Shown here: positions 26,266 through 35,037 of the stretch, one piece after another
Position numbering within the stretch: the stretch's first letter is position 1
How the letters are laid out: each line of letters opens with the position of its first letter
NCBI GenBank assembly: GCA_035702985.1
Contig: DASSZD010000115.1
Location: 1-64,000, forward strand
Direction of reading: 5' to 3'
Length of the DNA stretch: 64,000 bases
From: JAKAXG01 sp035702985
Lineage (GTDB): Bacteria > Actinomycetota > Acidimicrobiia > Acidimicrobiales > Palsa-688
Notes under the pieces: generated by a model
The model's input: the letters and a program-made list of their open reading frames with translations, nothing else
What the model was told of the DNA's origin: nothing
Databases searched by the model: none
Made by a program: the position numbers and the translations under genes

Positions 26266-27111
26266 TTACAGAGACATCCGGGCGGTGTTGCGCCGGGCCC
26301 GGCGGGCCACCAGCCGGCCGGCAGCGATGAGGAGTACGAGGATCACCAGGCTGAACAGGCCGGCGGCCGCCGAGGTGGCGTGGGCCCGGGCGCCGGGCAG
26401 GGCCAGGTCCGTGTAGACCACGTTGGTGAGGTAGGGGACCTGGTGGTTGAACAGTTGCAGTGTGGGGAGGTTGTCGCTGGACCCGGCGGTGAACAGCAGC
26501 GGCGCCAGCTCGCCGGTCGAGATGGCCAGGGCCACGATCAGCCCGCTGGCGATGCCGGGCAGGGCGGTGGGGAGCAGGATGCGGCCCAGGATCGAGGAGC
26601 GGGGCATGCCCAGGCCGGCGCCTCCCTCCCGCAGGGAGGTGGGCACCTGGCGCAGGGACACCTCGGTGGTCTTGACGATGTAGGGGATCACCAGCACCGA
26701 GAGGGCGATGATCGCGGCCAGCAGCGAGTAGTGCCATCGGAACTGCACCACCAGGGTCAGGTAGGCGATGTAGCCGATGACGATGGAGGGCATCCCGGCC
26801 AGCACCTCGGAGAAGAACCGGAGCATCTTCTCCGTCCGGCCGGTGGCGAACTCGGCCAGGTAGATCCCGGCGGCCACGCCGACCGTACCGGCCACGATCA
26901 GGACCCCGAGGAGCAGCAGCAGGGTGCCGAGGATGGCGTTCTCCAACCCGTTGGTGTGGGTGGTGTGGGTGAACAGCTGCCATCCGAGGGCGGGCAGCGC
27001 CTGGTGGAACACGCTGACCAGCACCGAGATGGCCGGGGCGGCGATGAGGAGGAAGGCCAGCCCGCACGCCGCCCAGAACAGCCGGTCGGTCAACTGGCGG
27101 CGTCTCTGCAC
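26266..27111 (-). CDS. pstA: Phosphate ABC transporter permease PstA
   Basis: A 281-residue permease with six helices. The EAA-type loop is REGGAGLGMPRSSILGRILLPTA, split here as LREGGAGLGM and ILGRILLPTALPG at about 160-185. It pairs with PstC to form the phosphate channel. The GTG start follows the pstC stop by 3 nt. Length and order (S-C-A-B) are standard. Confidence 0.93.
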   Translation of the reverse strand: MQRRRQLTDRLFWAACGLAFLLIAAPAISVLVSVFHQALPALGWQLFTHTTHTNGLENAILGTLLLLLGVLIVAGTVGVAAGIYLAEFATGRTEKMLRFFSEVLAGMPSIVIGYIAYLTLVVQFRWHYSLLAAIIALSVLVIPYIVKTTEVSLRQVPTSLREGGAGLGMPRSSILGRILLPTALPGIASGLIVALAISTGELAPLLFTAGSSDNLPTLQLFNHQVPYLTNVVYTDLALPGARAHATSAAAGLFSLVILVLLIAAGRLVARRARRNTARMSL

Positions 27112-27114
27112 GGC

Positions 27115-28170
27115 CTACACCCCCCGCCCGACGGGCAGCCCGGCGTCGGAGAAGCGACGGGCCACGAGTCGCCCGGCGAAGTTGGTGAGCAGGGTGAGGG
27201 CCAGCAGCACCAGCCCGACCTCGGCGAGGGCGTGCAGAGCCATGTGGGTGGAGTCGGTGAGGGCGCTGTCCAGGAAGGCGGCGATGGTGGCGGCCATGGT
27301 GGAGAACGGGTCGAAGACGCTGTGGGGGTAGATGTTGAGGGCGTTGCCGCTGATCACCAGCACCGCCATGGTCTCGCCCAGGGCCCGGGCCCAGCCCAGG
27401 ATGGCGGCGGCCACCAGCCCGGTGCGGATGTAGGGGAGGGTGACGAAGCGGACCGCCTCGGTGGGGGTGAGGCCCAGGGCGAAGGCCCCCTCCTTGGACA
27501 CCGCCGGAACCGCTCTGACCAGCTCCCGGGTGATGGAGGCGACGATGGGGATGATCATCACCGCCAGGACCAGCGAGGCCGTAAGCAGGCCCTGGCCGGC
27601 GCCGGTCGGGCCGTCCAGCCACGGGATGCCGAGATCGGCGATCCAGCGGTAGACCGTGCGTGACAGCAGGGGACCGAAGGTGTAGATCCCCCACAGCCCG
27701 AACACGATGCTCGGGATCCCGGCCAGGATCTCCAGGAACACCCCGAGGGTCCCCTGGAGCCGTCGGGGCAGCTTCTCCACCAGGAGGATGGCCCCGCCCA
27801 CCGCCACCGGTACGGCCAGGACCAGGGCGATCAGCGACGACACCACGGTCCCGAACAGGAGGGGCAGCACCCCGAACGAGGCCCCGGCCGCCGCCTTGTA
27901 GCCGCTGCGGACCTCGGTGGCCCCGTAGAGGTTGCCCATGGTGAACTTCTTGGTGGTGAAGAAGTGCCAGCCGTTGAACACGATGGCCGGATAGGCCTGT
28001 ACGGCCATCTCGTAGGCCAGGAACACCAGGGCGGCGGTCGGCAGCAGGGCGGCTACCGCCAATCCGGCGCCCAGGACCCGGTCCCGGCCGGTCAGTTCGG
28101 ACAGCCGCCGGGTCCGGGCCGACAGGAAGCGTCCTGCCGGCCCGGACCGCTGCTCAACCGCCGCCGTCAC
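27115..28170 (-). CDS. pstC: Phosphate ABC transporter permease PstC
   Basis: A 351-residue permease. It has a longer N-terminus than PstA, a large first periplasmic segment (AYPAIVFNGWHFFTTKKFTM) and the docking loop KEGAFALGLTPTEAVRFVTL at about 225-245. The GTG start lies 4 nt past the pstS stop. It forms the phosphate channel with PstA. Confidence 0.93.
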   Translation of the reverse strand: MTAAVEQRSGPAGRFLSARTRRLSELTGRDRVLGAGLAVAALLPTAALVFLAYEMAVQAYPAIVFNGWHFFTTKKFTMGNLYGATEVRSGYKAAAGASFGVLPLLFGTVVSSLIALVLAVPVAVGGAILLVEKLPRRLQGTLGVFLEILAGIPSIVFGLWGIYTFGPLLSRTVYRWIADLGIPWLDGPTGAGQGLLTASLVLAVMIIPIVASITRELVRAVPAVSKEGAFALGLTPTEAVRFVTLPYIRTGLVAAAILGWARALGETMAVLVISGNALNIYPHSVFDPFSTMAATIAAFLDSALTDSTHMALHALAEVGLVLLALTLLTNFAGRLVARRFSDAGLPVGRGV

Positions 28171-28174
28171 CGCC

Positions 28175-29329
28175 TCAGCCCTGGATGGTGGCGATGGCCT
28201 TCTGGACCTGCGGTATCACCGACGACGGCAGGCCCACGAAGTGCTCCTTGGCCAGGTACTGGGACGAGCTACCTCCCTGCGGGTCGACGGCGAAGGCCAG
28301 GAAGTCCCGGATGGCCTGGGCGGTGTCGGCGCTCGACTGCTTGTTCTTGACGATGATGTACTCGAAGTTGACGATCGGGTACGACTGGGCGCCCGGCTCG
28401 TAGATGATCGGCGCGGCCAGGTTGGCCGGGATGCTCTGGGCCCCGGCGCTGACCGCCGACCCGACCGTCGAGTCGTCGGGCTGCACGTAGTTGCCGGCCT
28501 TGTTCTGCAGTTCGGCCTCGCCGAGGCCGGCGCTCTTGGCCGCGTCCTCGGAGCTGATGCCGATGTAGGCGATGCAGCCGGGGGTCTTCTGGCAGGTCTG
28601 CACCATGCCCGGGTTGCCGTTGGCGGTCAGCTCGTTGGAGACCGCCGGCCAGGTGATGCTGGTGCCGAAGGCCGGCCCGCTCTGCCAGGCCGGGTTGGTA
28701 GCCGACAGGAAGCTGGTGAAGATGAACGTGTCGCCGGAGGCGTCGACCCGGCGCACCGGCACGATGGTGGTGGACGGCAGGTTCGTCCCGGGGTTGAGGG
28801 CGGCGATGGCCTTGTCGTTCCACTTGGTGATCTTGCCCTGGTAGATCTGGGCGATGACGTCGCCGGTGAGCTTGAGGTTGCTGACGCCGGGCACGTTGTA
28901 GTTGACCGCCTGGGAGGAGATGGCGATCGGGATGTTGAGCAGGCCCGGATTGGCGGACGCCTGCGAGTTGCTCAGGTAGGCGTCCGAGCCGCCCATCTGG
29001 GTGGTGCCGGCGATGGCGTCACTGATGCCCTTGCCGGAGCCGCCGGCGGCCGGGGCCAGCGTCACGTTGGAGTACTTGGAGTGCAGCGGGTCGACCAGCT
29101 CCTGCAGGAACGGGTACAGCAGGCTGGAGCCCGACTCGTTGAGGGTGACCGGGCTGGCCGGATTGCCCAGGTTGAGACTGGAGGTGCCCCCCGAGCTGCT
29201 GCCGGTGGTCGCGCTGCTGTTGGAGGAGGGGGCGGCCGGCGCCGTGGTGGGAGAGGAGGTGTGGGAGGAGGACCCGCAGGCGGCCACCGCCAGGGGTGCG
29301 ATCAGGACGAGGGGGATCAAGCGCTTCAA
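28175..29329 (-). CDS. pstS: Phosphate-binding lipoprotein PstS
   Basis: A 384-residue extracellular phosphate-binding lipoprotein. The signal peptide MKRLIPLVLIAPLAVAAC ends at C18, followed by a Ser/Thr linker to about 60. Phosphate-binding motifs are visible: GSSLLYPFLQ, GGSGKGISD, GGSDAYLS and RRVDASGDTFIF. The TTG at 29329 is preferred because the signal peptide begins there and AAAGG lies 10 nt upstream. A PHO box lies 124-167 nt upstream. It is the first gene of pstSCAB. Confidence 0.94.
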   Translation of the reverse strand: MKRLIPLVLIAPLAVAACGSSSHTSSPTTAPAAPSSNSSATTGSSSGGTSSLNLGNPASPVTLNESGSSLLYPFLQELVDPLHSKYSNVTLAPAAGGSGKGISDAIAGTTQMGGSDAYLSNSQASANPGLLNIPIAISSQAVNYNVPGVSNLKLTGDVIAQIYQGKITKWNDKAIAALNPGTNLPSTTIVPVRRVDASGDTFIFTSFLSATNPAWQSGPAFGTSITWPAVSNELTANGNPGMVQTCQKTPGCIAYIGISSEDAAKSAGLGEAELQNKAGNYVQPDDSTVGSAVSAGAQSIPANLAAPIIYEPGAQSYPIVNFEYIIVKNKQSSADTAQAIRDFLAFAVDPQGGSSSQYLAKEHFVGLPSSVIPQVQKAIATIQG

Positions 29330-29452
29330 GGGAGTTGCCTTTCTCTGTCCGGTCGGGACCCGAGGAGGCTGCGTCTGTCCAGCAGCCCGGTGCGCGTGCC
29401 GCACCCGTCCTCGACCACGGTTGTCTTCATCGATGCGGCTCACCCTAGGGAG

Positions 29453-29496
29453 GGCGGGTTAACCGGCCTCCACGCCCGGGTGAACAGCGGTTGAAC
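29453..29496 (-). promoter_or_regulatory. PHO box (11-bp direct repeats) between pstS and senX3
   Basis: Read on the minus strand, four contiguous 11-nt units run from 29496 to 29453: GTTCAACCGCT, GTTCACCCGGG, CGTGGAGGCCG (degenerate) and GTTAACCCGCC. Two clear GTTCA units in 11-nt phase match the actinobacterial PhoP/RegX3 operator known from Streptomyces. The site is upstream of both the divergent pst operon and senX3-regX3, so it can control both. Confidence 0.75.
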
Positions 29497-29573
29497 ACTC
29501 GGCGAATCCATGGTCGGAGCGGGGTGTCCACCCGGCCGCGTCGCCCCGGGGACCGCCTAGCCTCATTGCAGAT

Positions 29574-30659
29574 ATGAACACCTGGTTCGGACGAAGAGCC
29601 TCCACGGCCGTCGAGCCGCAGGTCGAGCCCCAGCCGGGCCCGACGGACGCCGAGACCCGCAGCCTGCGGCTCCAGGCCGCCCTCGACGGCATCGGTGAGG
29701 GGATCGTGATCAGCGACGGGAACGGCGGGACGGTGTTCTCCAACGCCGCCGCCGAGCACCTGGTGTCCTCCCGCGCCAGCCAGGCCCTGGTGGCCCAGGC
29801 GGTGGCCGACGCCATCCACGAGGCCCTGGCCGGAGGGCGGCCCGAGCGCCAGCTCGACCTGATCGCCCCGGCCCGGCGCAGCCTGTCCATCCGGGCCTTC
29901 CCCATGGAGGAACCGGCCGGGGCGGTGGCGGTGGTGGAGGACATCTCGGAGCGGCTGCGCCTGGAGGCGGTGCGCCGGGACTTCGTGGCCAACGTCAGCC
30001 ACGAGCTCAAGACCCCGACCGGGGCCATCACCCTGCTGGCCGAGACCATCGAATACGAATCCGACCCGGAGGTGGTGATCCGCCTGGCCCGGCGCATGGG
30101 CGGCGAGGCGGAGCGGCTGGGCCGCATCATCGACGACCTCCTCGACCTGTCCCGGATCGAGGCCAACGAGACGCCCCAGGCCGCCCCGGTGCCGCTGGCG
30201 GAGATCGTGGAGGAGGCCACCACGGCCCTGAGGCCGGTGGCCGCCGGCCTGGAAGTGGCCCTCGAGGTGGATCCGGTTCCGCCCGGCCTGGTGGTGGCCG
30301 GGGACCGCCGGGACCTGGTTTCGGCGGTGTCCAACCTGGTGGACAACGCCATCAAGTACTCCGAGGGGGGCGGGATCGTCAAGGTCGAAGTGCGCCGCTC
30401 GCCGCTCGGGGTGGCCATCTCGGTGTCCGACCGGGGGGTGGGCATCCCCAGCCGGGACCTCGAGCGGATATTCGAGCGGTTCTACCGGGTCGACCGGGCC
30501 CGGTCCCGGGACACCGGGGGCACCGGCCTGGGCCTGTCCATCGTCCGGCACGTGGCCGCCAACCACGGCGGGCGGGTGCATGTGGAGTCGGTGGAGGGGG
30601 AGGGCAGCACCTTCACCCTGGAGCTGCCGGCGGCGGGAGGGACCGATGGCGACGACTGA
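29574..30659 (+). CDS. senX3: Phosphate sensor histidine kinase (SenX3/PhoR-like)
   Basis: A 361-residue sensor kinase. A PAS-like domain (about 32-125, LDGIGEGIVISDGNGGTVFSN) precedes the dimerisation domain with phospho-acceptor H143 in NVSHELKTP. The ATPase domain has the N-box LVDNAIKYSEGG, DRGVGIPSRDLERIFERFYR and GTGLGLSIVRH. No membrane segment is present, unlike mycobacterial SenX3, which has two N-terminal helices, so signal input must be cytoplasmic, probably via PhoU. The stop overlaps the regulator gene by 14 nt. A TAGCCT box ends 10 nt before the ATG. Confidence 0.86.
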   Translation: MNTWFGRRASTAVEPQVEPQPGPTDAETRSLRLQAALDGIGEGIVISDGNGGTVFSNAAAEHLVSSRASQALVAQAVADAIHEALAGGRPERQLDLIAPARRSLSIRAFPMEEPAGAVAVVEDISERLRLEAVRRDFVANVSHELKTPTGAITLLAETIEYESDPEVVIRLARRMGGEAERLGRIIDDLLDLSRIEANETPQAAPVPLAEIVEEATTALRPVAAGLEVALEVDPVPPGLVVAGDRRDLVSAVSNLVDNAIKYSEGGGIVKVEVRRSPLGVAISVSDRGVGIPSRDLERIFERFYRVDRARSRDTGGTGLGLSIVRHVAANHGGRVHVESVEGEGSTFTLELPAAGGTDGDD

Positions 30660-31359
30660 GACGGTCTCGGTGCTGGTGGTCGAGGACGAACCGTCCTTCG
30701 TCGAGGCCCTGGGGGTGGGCCTCAAGCGGGAGGGGTTCGTGGTGCACGTGGCCCGCGACGGTGTGGAGGCCGTCGAGATGTTCGACCGGGTCAACCCGGA
30801 CCTGGTCCTCCTGGATCTGTGGCTGCCCAAGAAGTCCGGCATCGACGTGTGCCGGGACCTGAGGTCCAGGAGCAAGGTGCCGATCATCATGGTCACGGCC
30901 AAGAGCAGCGAGGTCGACACCGTGGTCGGGCTGGAGGTGGGCGCCGACGACTACGTCACCAAGCCGTTCCGTCTGCGGGAGCTGGTGGCCCGGATGCGGG
31001 CGGTCCTGCGCCGCAGCGCCGGCCGGGCGTCGGAGATCCCCGACACCGACGAGACGGTGGAGATCGACGGGCTGTCCCTGGACCCCGAGCGCCACGAGGT
31101 GAAGCTGCGGGGCCAGCCGGTGTCCCTGCCGCTGAAGGAGTTCGAGCTGCTCGAGCTGCTGATGGCCAACGCCGGCCGGGTGCTCACCCGCGAGACGCTC
31201 ATCGACCGGATCTGGGGCCCGAACTATGTGGGCGACACCAAGACCCTCGACGTGCACATCAAGCGGCTGCGGGCCAAGGTGGAGGACGATCCGGCCAAAC
31301 CCGCCCGCATCACCACGGTGCGGGGCCTCGGGTACAAGTTCGAGGCGCCCCACCCCTAG
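30646..31359 (+). CDS. regX3: Phosphate response regulator (RegX3/PhoB-like)
   Basis: A 237-residue OmpR-family regulator. The receiver domain has the acidic pair ED near 13-14, phospho-acceptor D57 (LLDLWLP) and TKPF. The C-terminal winged helix (about 140-235) ends with TVRGLGYKFE. GGGAGGG stands just before the ATG, and the gene overlaps the kinase gene. It should bind the PHO box at 29453-29496 and switch on pstSCAB under phosphate limitation. Confidence 0.9.
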   Translation: MATTETVSVLVVEDEPSFVEALGVGLKREGFVVHVARDGVEAVEMFDRVNPDLVLLDLWLPKKSGIDVCRDLRSRSKVPIIMVTAKSSEVDTVVGLEVGADDYVTKPFRLRELVARMRAVLRRSAGRASEIPDTDETVEIDGLSLDPERHEVKLRGQPVSLPLKEFELLELLMANAGRVLTRETLIDRIWGPNYVGDTKTLDVHIKRLRAKVEDDPAKPARITTVRGLGYKFEAPHP

Positions 31360-31383
31360 AGCGCCCTCCGGTTGGCGGCCCGG

Positions 31384-31389
31384 TAGAGT
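31384..31389 (+). promoter_or_regulatory. Candidate leaderless promoter (-10 TAGAGT)
   Basis: TAGAGT ends 6 nt before the ATG at 31396; no ribosome site is present. Confidence 0.45.
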
Positions 31390-31395
31390 TCCGCC

Positions 31396-32406
31396 ATGTT
31401 CGTCGACGGGGGTATAGGAAGTGATCTGGCCGGCGCCGCCCGGGCGGCCCGCCAGGCCGAGGAGGCCGGCTACGACGCCGTGTGGTCGGCGGAGACCGGC
31501 CACGACCCGCTGATGCCGCTGCTCATAGCCGCCGAGCACACCGAGCGGATCACCCTCGGGACGGCCATCGTGGTGGCGTTCGGGCGCAGCCCCATGACCC
31601 TCGCCCACCAGGGCTGGGACCTCAACACCTACTCCAGGGGGCGGATGATCCTGGGCCTGGGCTCGCAGATCAAGCCCCACATCGAGCGGCGCTACTCCAT
31701 GCCCTGGTCCCATCCGGCTCCCCGCATGAAGGAGTTCATCTCCGCCATGAGGGCCATCTGGGACTGCTGGCAGAACGGCACCAAGCTCGACTTCCGGGGT
31801 GAGTTCTACACCCACACCCTGATGACGCCGTTCTTCCATCCCGGGCCGTCCGAGTACGGGCCCCCCAGGGTGTTCCTGGCTGCTGTCGGGGAGGGGATGA
31901 CCAAGGTGGCGGCCGAGGTGGCCGATGGCCTCCTGGTCCACGGCTTCACCACCGAGCGGTACCTGCGGGAGGTGACCATCCCCACGGTGGAGCACGCCCG
32001 CAAGGCGGCCGGCCGGACCCTGGCCGACTTCCAGTTCTCCTACCCGGCTTTCGTCGTCACCGGTGACAGCGAGGAGGAGCTGGCCGAAGCGGAGCGGGGC
32101 ACCCGCAAGCAGATCGCCTTCTACGGGTCCACCCCCGCCTATCGGGGGGTGCTGGACCTGCACGGCTGGGGGGACCTGCAGACCGAGCTGAACACCCTGT
32201 CCAAGCAGGGCAAGTGGGACGAGATGGGCGAGCTCATCAGCGACGACGTGCTCGACGCGTTCGCCGTGCGGGGCACCCCCGAGGAGATCCCGGCCCTCCT
32301 GCACCAGCGCTTCGGGGACATCGTCGACCGCCTGAGCCTGTACATGCCCTACAAGGACCACGGGGCCGTGACCCGCATCATGGCCGGCCTCCGCCAGCTG
32401 GGCTGA
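31396..32406 (+). CDS. LLM-class F420-dependent oxidoreductase
   Basis: A 336-residue TIM-barrel luciferase-like protein. Features include EEAGYDAVWSAETGHDP, the TERITLGTAIVVAFGRSPM strand, SRGRMILGLGSQ and the insertion segment HPAPRMKEFISAMRAIWDC. These fit the F420-dependent branch common in actinobacteria rather than FMN-dependent luciferases. Substrate unknown; relatives oxidise or reduce alcohols and lipids. It is transcribed independently after regX3 with its own candidate promoter. Confidence 0.85.
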   Translation: MFVDGGIGSDLAGAARAARQAEEAGYDAVWSAETGHDPLMPLLIAAEHTERITLGTAIVVAFGRSPMTLAHQGWDLNTYSRGRMILGLGSQIKPHIERRYSMPWSHPAPRMKEFISAMRAIWDCWQNGTKLDFRGEFYTHTLMTPFFHPGPSEYGPPRVFLAAVGEGMTKVAAEVADGLLVHGFTTERYLREVTIPTVEHARKAAGRTLADFQFSYPAFVVTGDSEEELAEAERGTRKQIAFYGSTPAYRGVLDLHGWGDLQTELNTLSKQGKWDEMGELISDDVLDAFAVRGTPEEIPALLHQRFGDIVDRLSLYMPYKDHGAVTRIMAGLRQLG

Positions 32407-32414
32407 GCTTCCCC

Positions 32415-33398
32415 TCAGACCCGCAGGGCCAGCGACGCGGCGGTGACCACGTCGCGTACCGCCCCGGCGATCCTGCTCCGGGTGGCGTCGTCCAGCAGCC
32501 CGGCCGCCGCCTGCGGATCCACGGTCACCAGCACCAGCCCCGGCTCGTCGAAGCGGGCCCGCCCCCCGGCCTTGGTGAACACCCGGCGCATGGCCGTGTT
32601 GTCCTCCATGGTGTGGGCCACCAGCCGGGTCACGCCTGCTTCGAGGGCGGTGGCGCCGACCGCACCGAGCAGGAAGGTGGCCAGGCCGTGACCCTGGTAG
32701 CGGTCGATGGTCGTGAACGCCATCTCCGCCTCCGGGTCCCCCGGGGCCCGGACGTAGCGACCGGTGCCCATGCCCTCGAAGTTCTCCGGGTTGAACACGA
32801 TCCAGGCGAAGTGGTCGACGTAGTCGATGTCGAGCAGGTAGTCGACCAGGGCGGGTGACGGGTTGCCGGCGCTGAAGAACCGCCGGCGGATGCTGTCGCG
32901 CGACATGTTGTGCAGGGCCTGGTCTATGGCCGGCCGGTCGCTCGGCAGCAGCGGCCTCATCACGATCGGGGTCCCGTCCGGCAGGTTCACGTGGACCGGT
33001 CTCAGGTCCTCGGCCAGCCGGGTGCTGGCCAGCCGCCTGAGCCGGCTCCGCACCAGGTCGATCTCCAGCATCTTCTCCAGAGCGGCCAGACCGCCCCGCA
33101 GGAACCGGCTGTCCTCCACCGCGGTGACGGTGGCGGTGCGGGGTCGGCGGCGCAGGAGGGCCAGCTCGCCCAGGATGGAGCCGGGTCCGGCATCGGCCAC
33201 ATGGCTGTCGCCCAGGGTCACCGCCACCCGGCCCTCGGTCAGCAGCCAGAACGCGTCGCCGTCGTCGCCCTGGCGCCCGAGGACCTCCGAAGCCGGGGCG
33301 TAGCCCGGCTCCATCAGCCCGGCCACCGCCTCCAGCTCGGTCCCGGACGCCCCGCTCAGCAATGGCAGCGCCGCCAGGTCGGCGAGCGGTGTGCCCAT
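32415..33398 (-). CDS. Cyclic-nucleotide-regulated GNAT lysine acetyltransferase (MtPat type)
   Basis: A 327-residue fusion of a cNMP-binding domain (about 5-125, phosphate cassette GSILGELALLRRRPRTATVTA split at GELALL and RRRPRTAT) and a GNAT acetyltransferase (about 150-320, with MSRDSIRRRFFS, EMAFTTIDRYQGHGLATFLL and acetyl-CoA loop YQGHGLAT). This is the arrangement of mycobacterial Rv0998/MtPat, which acetylates and inactivates acyl-CoA synthetases when cAMP binds. Two acyl-CoA ligase/dehydrogenase genes in the window are possible targets. It lies 11 nt downstream of the HtrA gene on the same strand. Confidence 0.85.
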   Translation of the reverse strand: MGTPLADLAALPLLSGASGTELEAVAGLMEPGYAPASEVLGRQGDDGDAFWLLTEGRVAVTLGDSHVADAGPGSILGELALLRRRPRTATVTAVEDSRFLRGGLAALEKMLEIDLVRSRLRRLASTRLAEDLRPVHVNLPDGTPIVMRPLLPSDRPAIDQALHNMSRDSIRRRFFSAGNPSPALVDYLLDIDYVDHFAWIVFNPENFEGMGTGRYVRAPGDPEAEMAFTTIDRYQGHGLATFLLGAVGATALEAGVTRLVAHTMEDNTAMRRVFTKAGGRARFDEPGLVLVTVDPQAAAGLLDDATRSRIAGAVRDVVTAASLALRV

Positions 33399-33409
33399 GC
33401 CGGGGAGGG

Positions 33410-34897
33410 TCAGGCGGCCGGCCCGTGGGCCAGGGTCAGGGTGGCGGTGTGGGTGCCCCCGTTGGGGTCGGTCCACTGCACCGGCACCTTGTCCCCCGGG
33501 TGGTAGCGGCTGATCAGGTTGGTCAGGGCGTTGGCCGAGTCCACCGGCGAGCCGCCCAGCGAGGTGATGACGTCGCCCCGGGCGATGCCGGCGGCGGCCG
33601 CCGGGCCGTTGGGGATGGCGCCGCTGATCACCGCACCCTGGGTGTTGGCCGCCTGCTGCGAGGTGTCCACCTCGACGCCGAGGAAGGCGGTGGCTCCGAT
33701 GTGCACGGTGTTGGATGCCTTGCCGGCCCGGATCTGGTTGGCGATCCCCATGGCCGAGTTGATCGGGATGGCGAAGCCCTGGTTGCCCTGGGTCTGGAAC
33801 GAGAACCCGGTGGAGGCGGCGGTGTCCATGCCGATCACCTTGCCGGAGCGGTCGATCAGCGCCCCGCCGGAGTCGCCGGGCTGGATGTTGGCGTCGGTCT
33901 CGATGAGGCCGGTGAGCTTCTCGCTGGTGCCGTTGCTGGTGTCCTGGGCGGTGATCGACTGGTTGAGGGCGAGCACCTGGCCGGCGGCCGTGCTCGGGGT
34001 GCCCCCCACGCCGCCGGCGTTGCCCAGCCCGACCACCGCGTCACCGACGCTCACCTTCGAGGAGTCCCCGATGTCGGCCGTCTTCAGCCCGGAGGCGTTC
34101 TGCAGCTTGATCACCGCCACGTCGTGGATGCGGTCGTAGCCGATGACGTCGGCGGTGTAGGTCCGCCCGTTGCCGATGTCGGTGGCCTTGACGGTGGTGG
34201 CACCCGAGATCACATGGTTGTTGGTCAGGATCACGCCGTCCGAGGTGAGCACGATCCCGGTGCCGGCGGCTTCGCCGTTCTGGTAGCTGAGGCTGGTGTT
34301 GATGTCCACCAGCTCGTTGGAGACGGTGGCGGCGGCCCCGCTGAGGGCTCCGCCCGGGTTGCTCCCCGAGCCGTTGGAACCGCCGTTTCCGTTACCGAGC
34401 CCGAACGGGTTGACCCCGAAGTTGTTGCCGCCCCCCGAGGCGCCCGAGCCCACCGAGTTGTGCACCGACCGCCACACTCCGTGGCCGATGCCCAGCCCGA
34501 CCAGCACGGCCACGACCAGCAGCAGCGCGGTGACGGCGTGGGGCAGGCTGCGCCGGGGGCGGGGCGGGGCCCAGCCGTAACCCCAGCCGCGGGGTCCGCC
34601 CGGACCCCAGCCGCCCTGATAGGGCGAGCCCCAGTAGTGGTAGCCGGGCGGAGGTCCGCCCTGGCCGCCCTGGCCGCCCTGGCCCGGGGCGCCCCACCCT
34701 CCGTAGCGGGGGTCGTTCCAGCCCGGACCGGGCTCGTGCCAGCCCTGCGCCGGCGGGTGCCAGCCCGGCCCCTGGTCGCGCCAGCCCGGCCCCGGCTCCC
34801 GCCAGTCCGGTGGGGGCGGGGGCGGGGTCCAAGAGCCCTGAGCCCAGGACGGCTCTTGCGGCTCACCGCTCGGTGGGGCGTCGTTGAAGTCGCTCAT
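33410..34897 (-). CDS. Membrane-anchored HtrA-like S1C serine protease with PDZ domain
   Basis: A 495-residue protease for envelope quality control. The cytoplasmic N-terminus (about 1-115) is Pro/Gly/Trp-rich with GPGW repeats, followed by one transmembrane helix (TALLLVVAVLVGLGIGHGVW, about 122-141). The extracytoplasmic trypsin-like domain carries the triad H228 (TNNHVI), D259 (HDVAVI) and S343 (GDSGGA). A C-terminal PDZ domain (about 390-490) contains GIARGDVITSLGGSPV. The layout matches actinobacterial HtrA/PepD. It is likely co-transcribed with the downstream cAMP-linked acetyltransferase. Confidence 0.9.
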   Translation of the reverse strand: MSDFNDAPPSGEPQEPSWAQGSWTPPPPPPDWREPGPGWRDQGPGWHPPAQGWHEPGPGWNDPRYGGWGAPGQGGQGGQGGPPPGYHYWGSPYQGGWGPGGPRGWGYGWAPPRPRRSLPHAVTALLLVVAVLVGLGIGHGVWRSVHNSVGSGASGGGNNFGVNPFGLGNGNGGSNGSGSNPGGALSGAAATVSNELVDINTSLSYQNGEAAGTGIVLTSDGVILTNNHVISGATTVKATDIGNGRTYTADVIGYDRIHDVAVIKLQNASGLKTADIGDSSKVSVGDAVVGLGNAGGVGGTPSTAAGQVLALNQSITAQDTSNGTSEKLTGLIETDANIQPGDSGGALIDRSGKVIGMDTAASTGFSFQTQGNQGFAIPINSAMGIANQIRAGKASNTVHIGATAFLGVEVDTSQQAANTQGAVISGAIPNGPAAAAGIARGDVITSLGGSPVDSANALTNLISRYHPGDKVPVQWTDPNGGTHTATLTLAHGPAA

Positions 34898-35023
34898 GGT
34901 GCTTTCGGAGAGAAACGGATGCAGCCCAGTTAACCCGACTGACCTGAGGTTTGGGTAAATGCGCGTTAAGAGGTTCCGGGGTCGCGCCATCGGGGCTTGT
35001 GCGGGCCGCTTCTCCGGCCGAGG

Positions 35024-35029
35024 CATAAT
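35024..35029 (+). promoter_or_regulatory. Candidate leaderless promoter (-10 CATAAT)
   Basis: CATAAT ends 8 nt before the GTG at 35038, which decides that start over the GTG at 35032. Confidence 0.45.
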
Positions 35030-35037
35030 TCGTGCCT

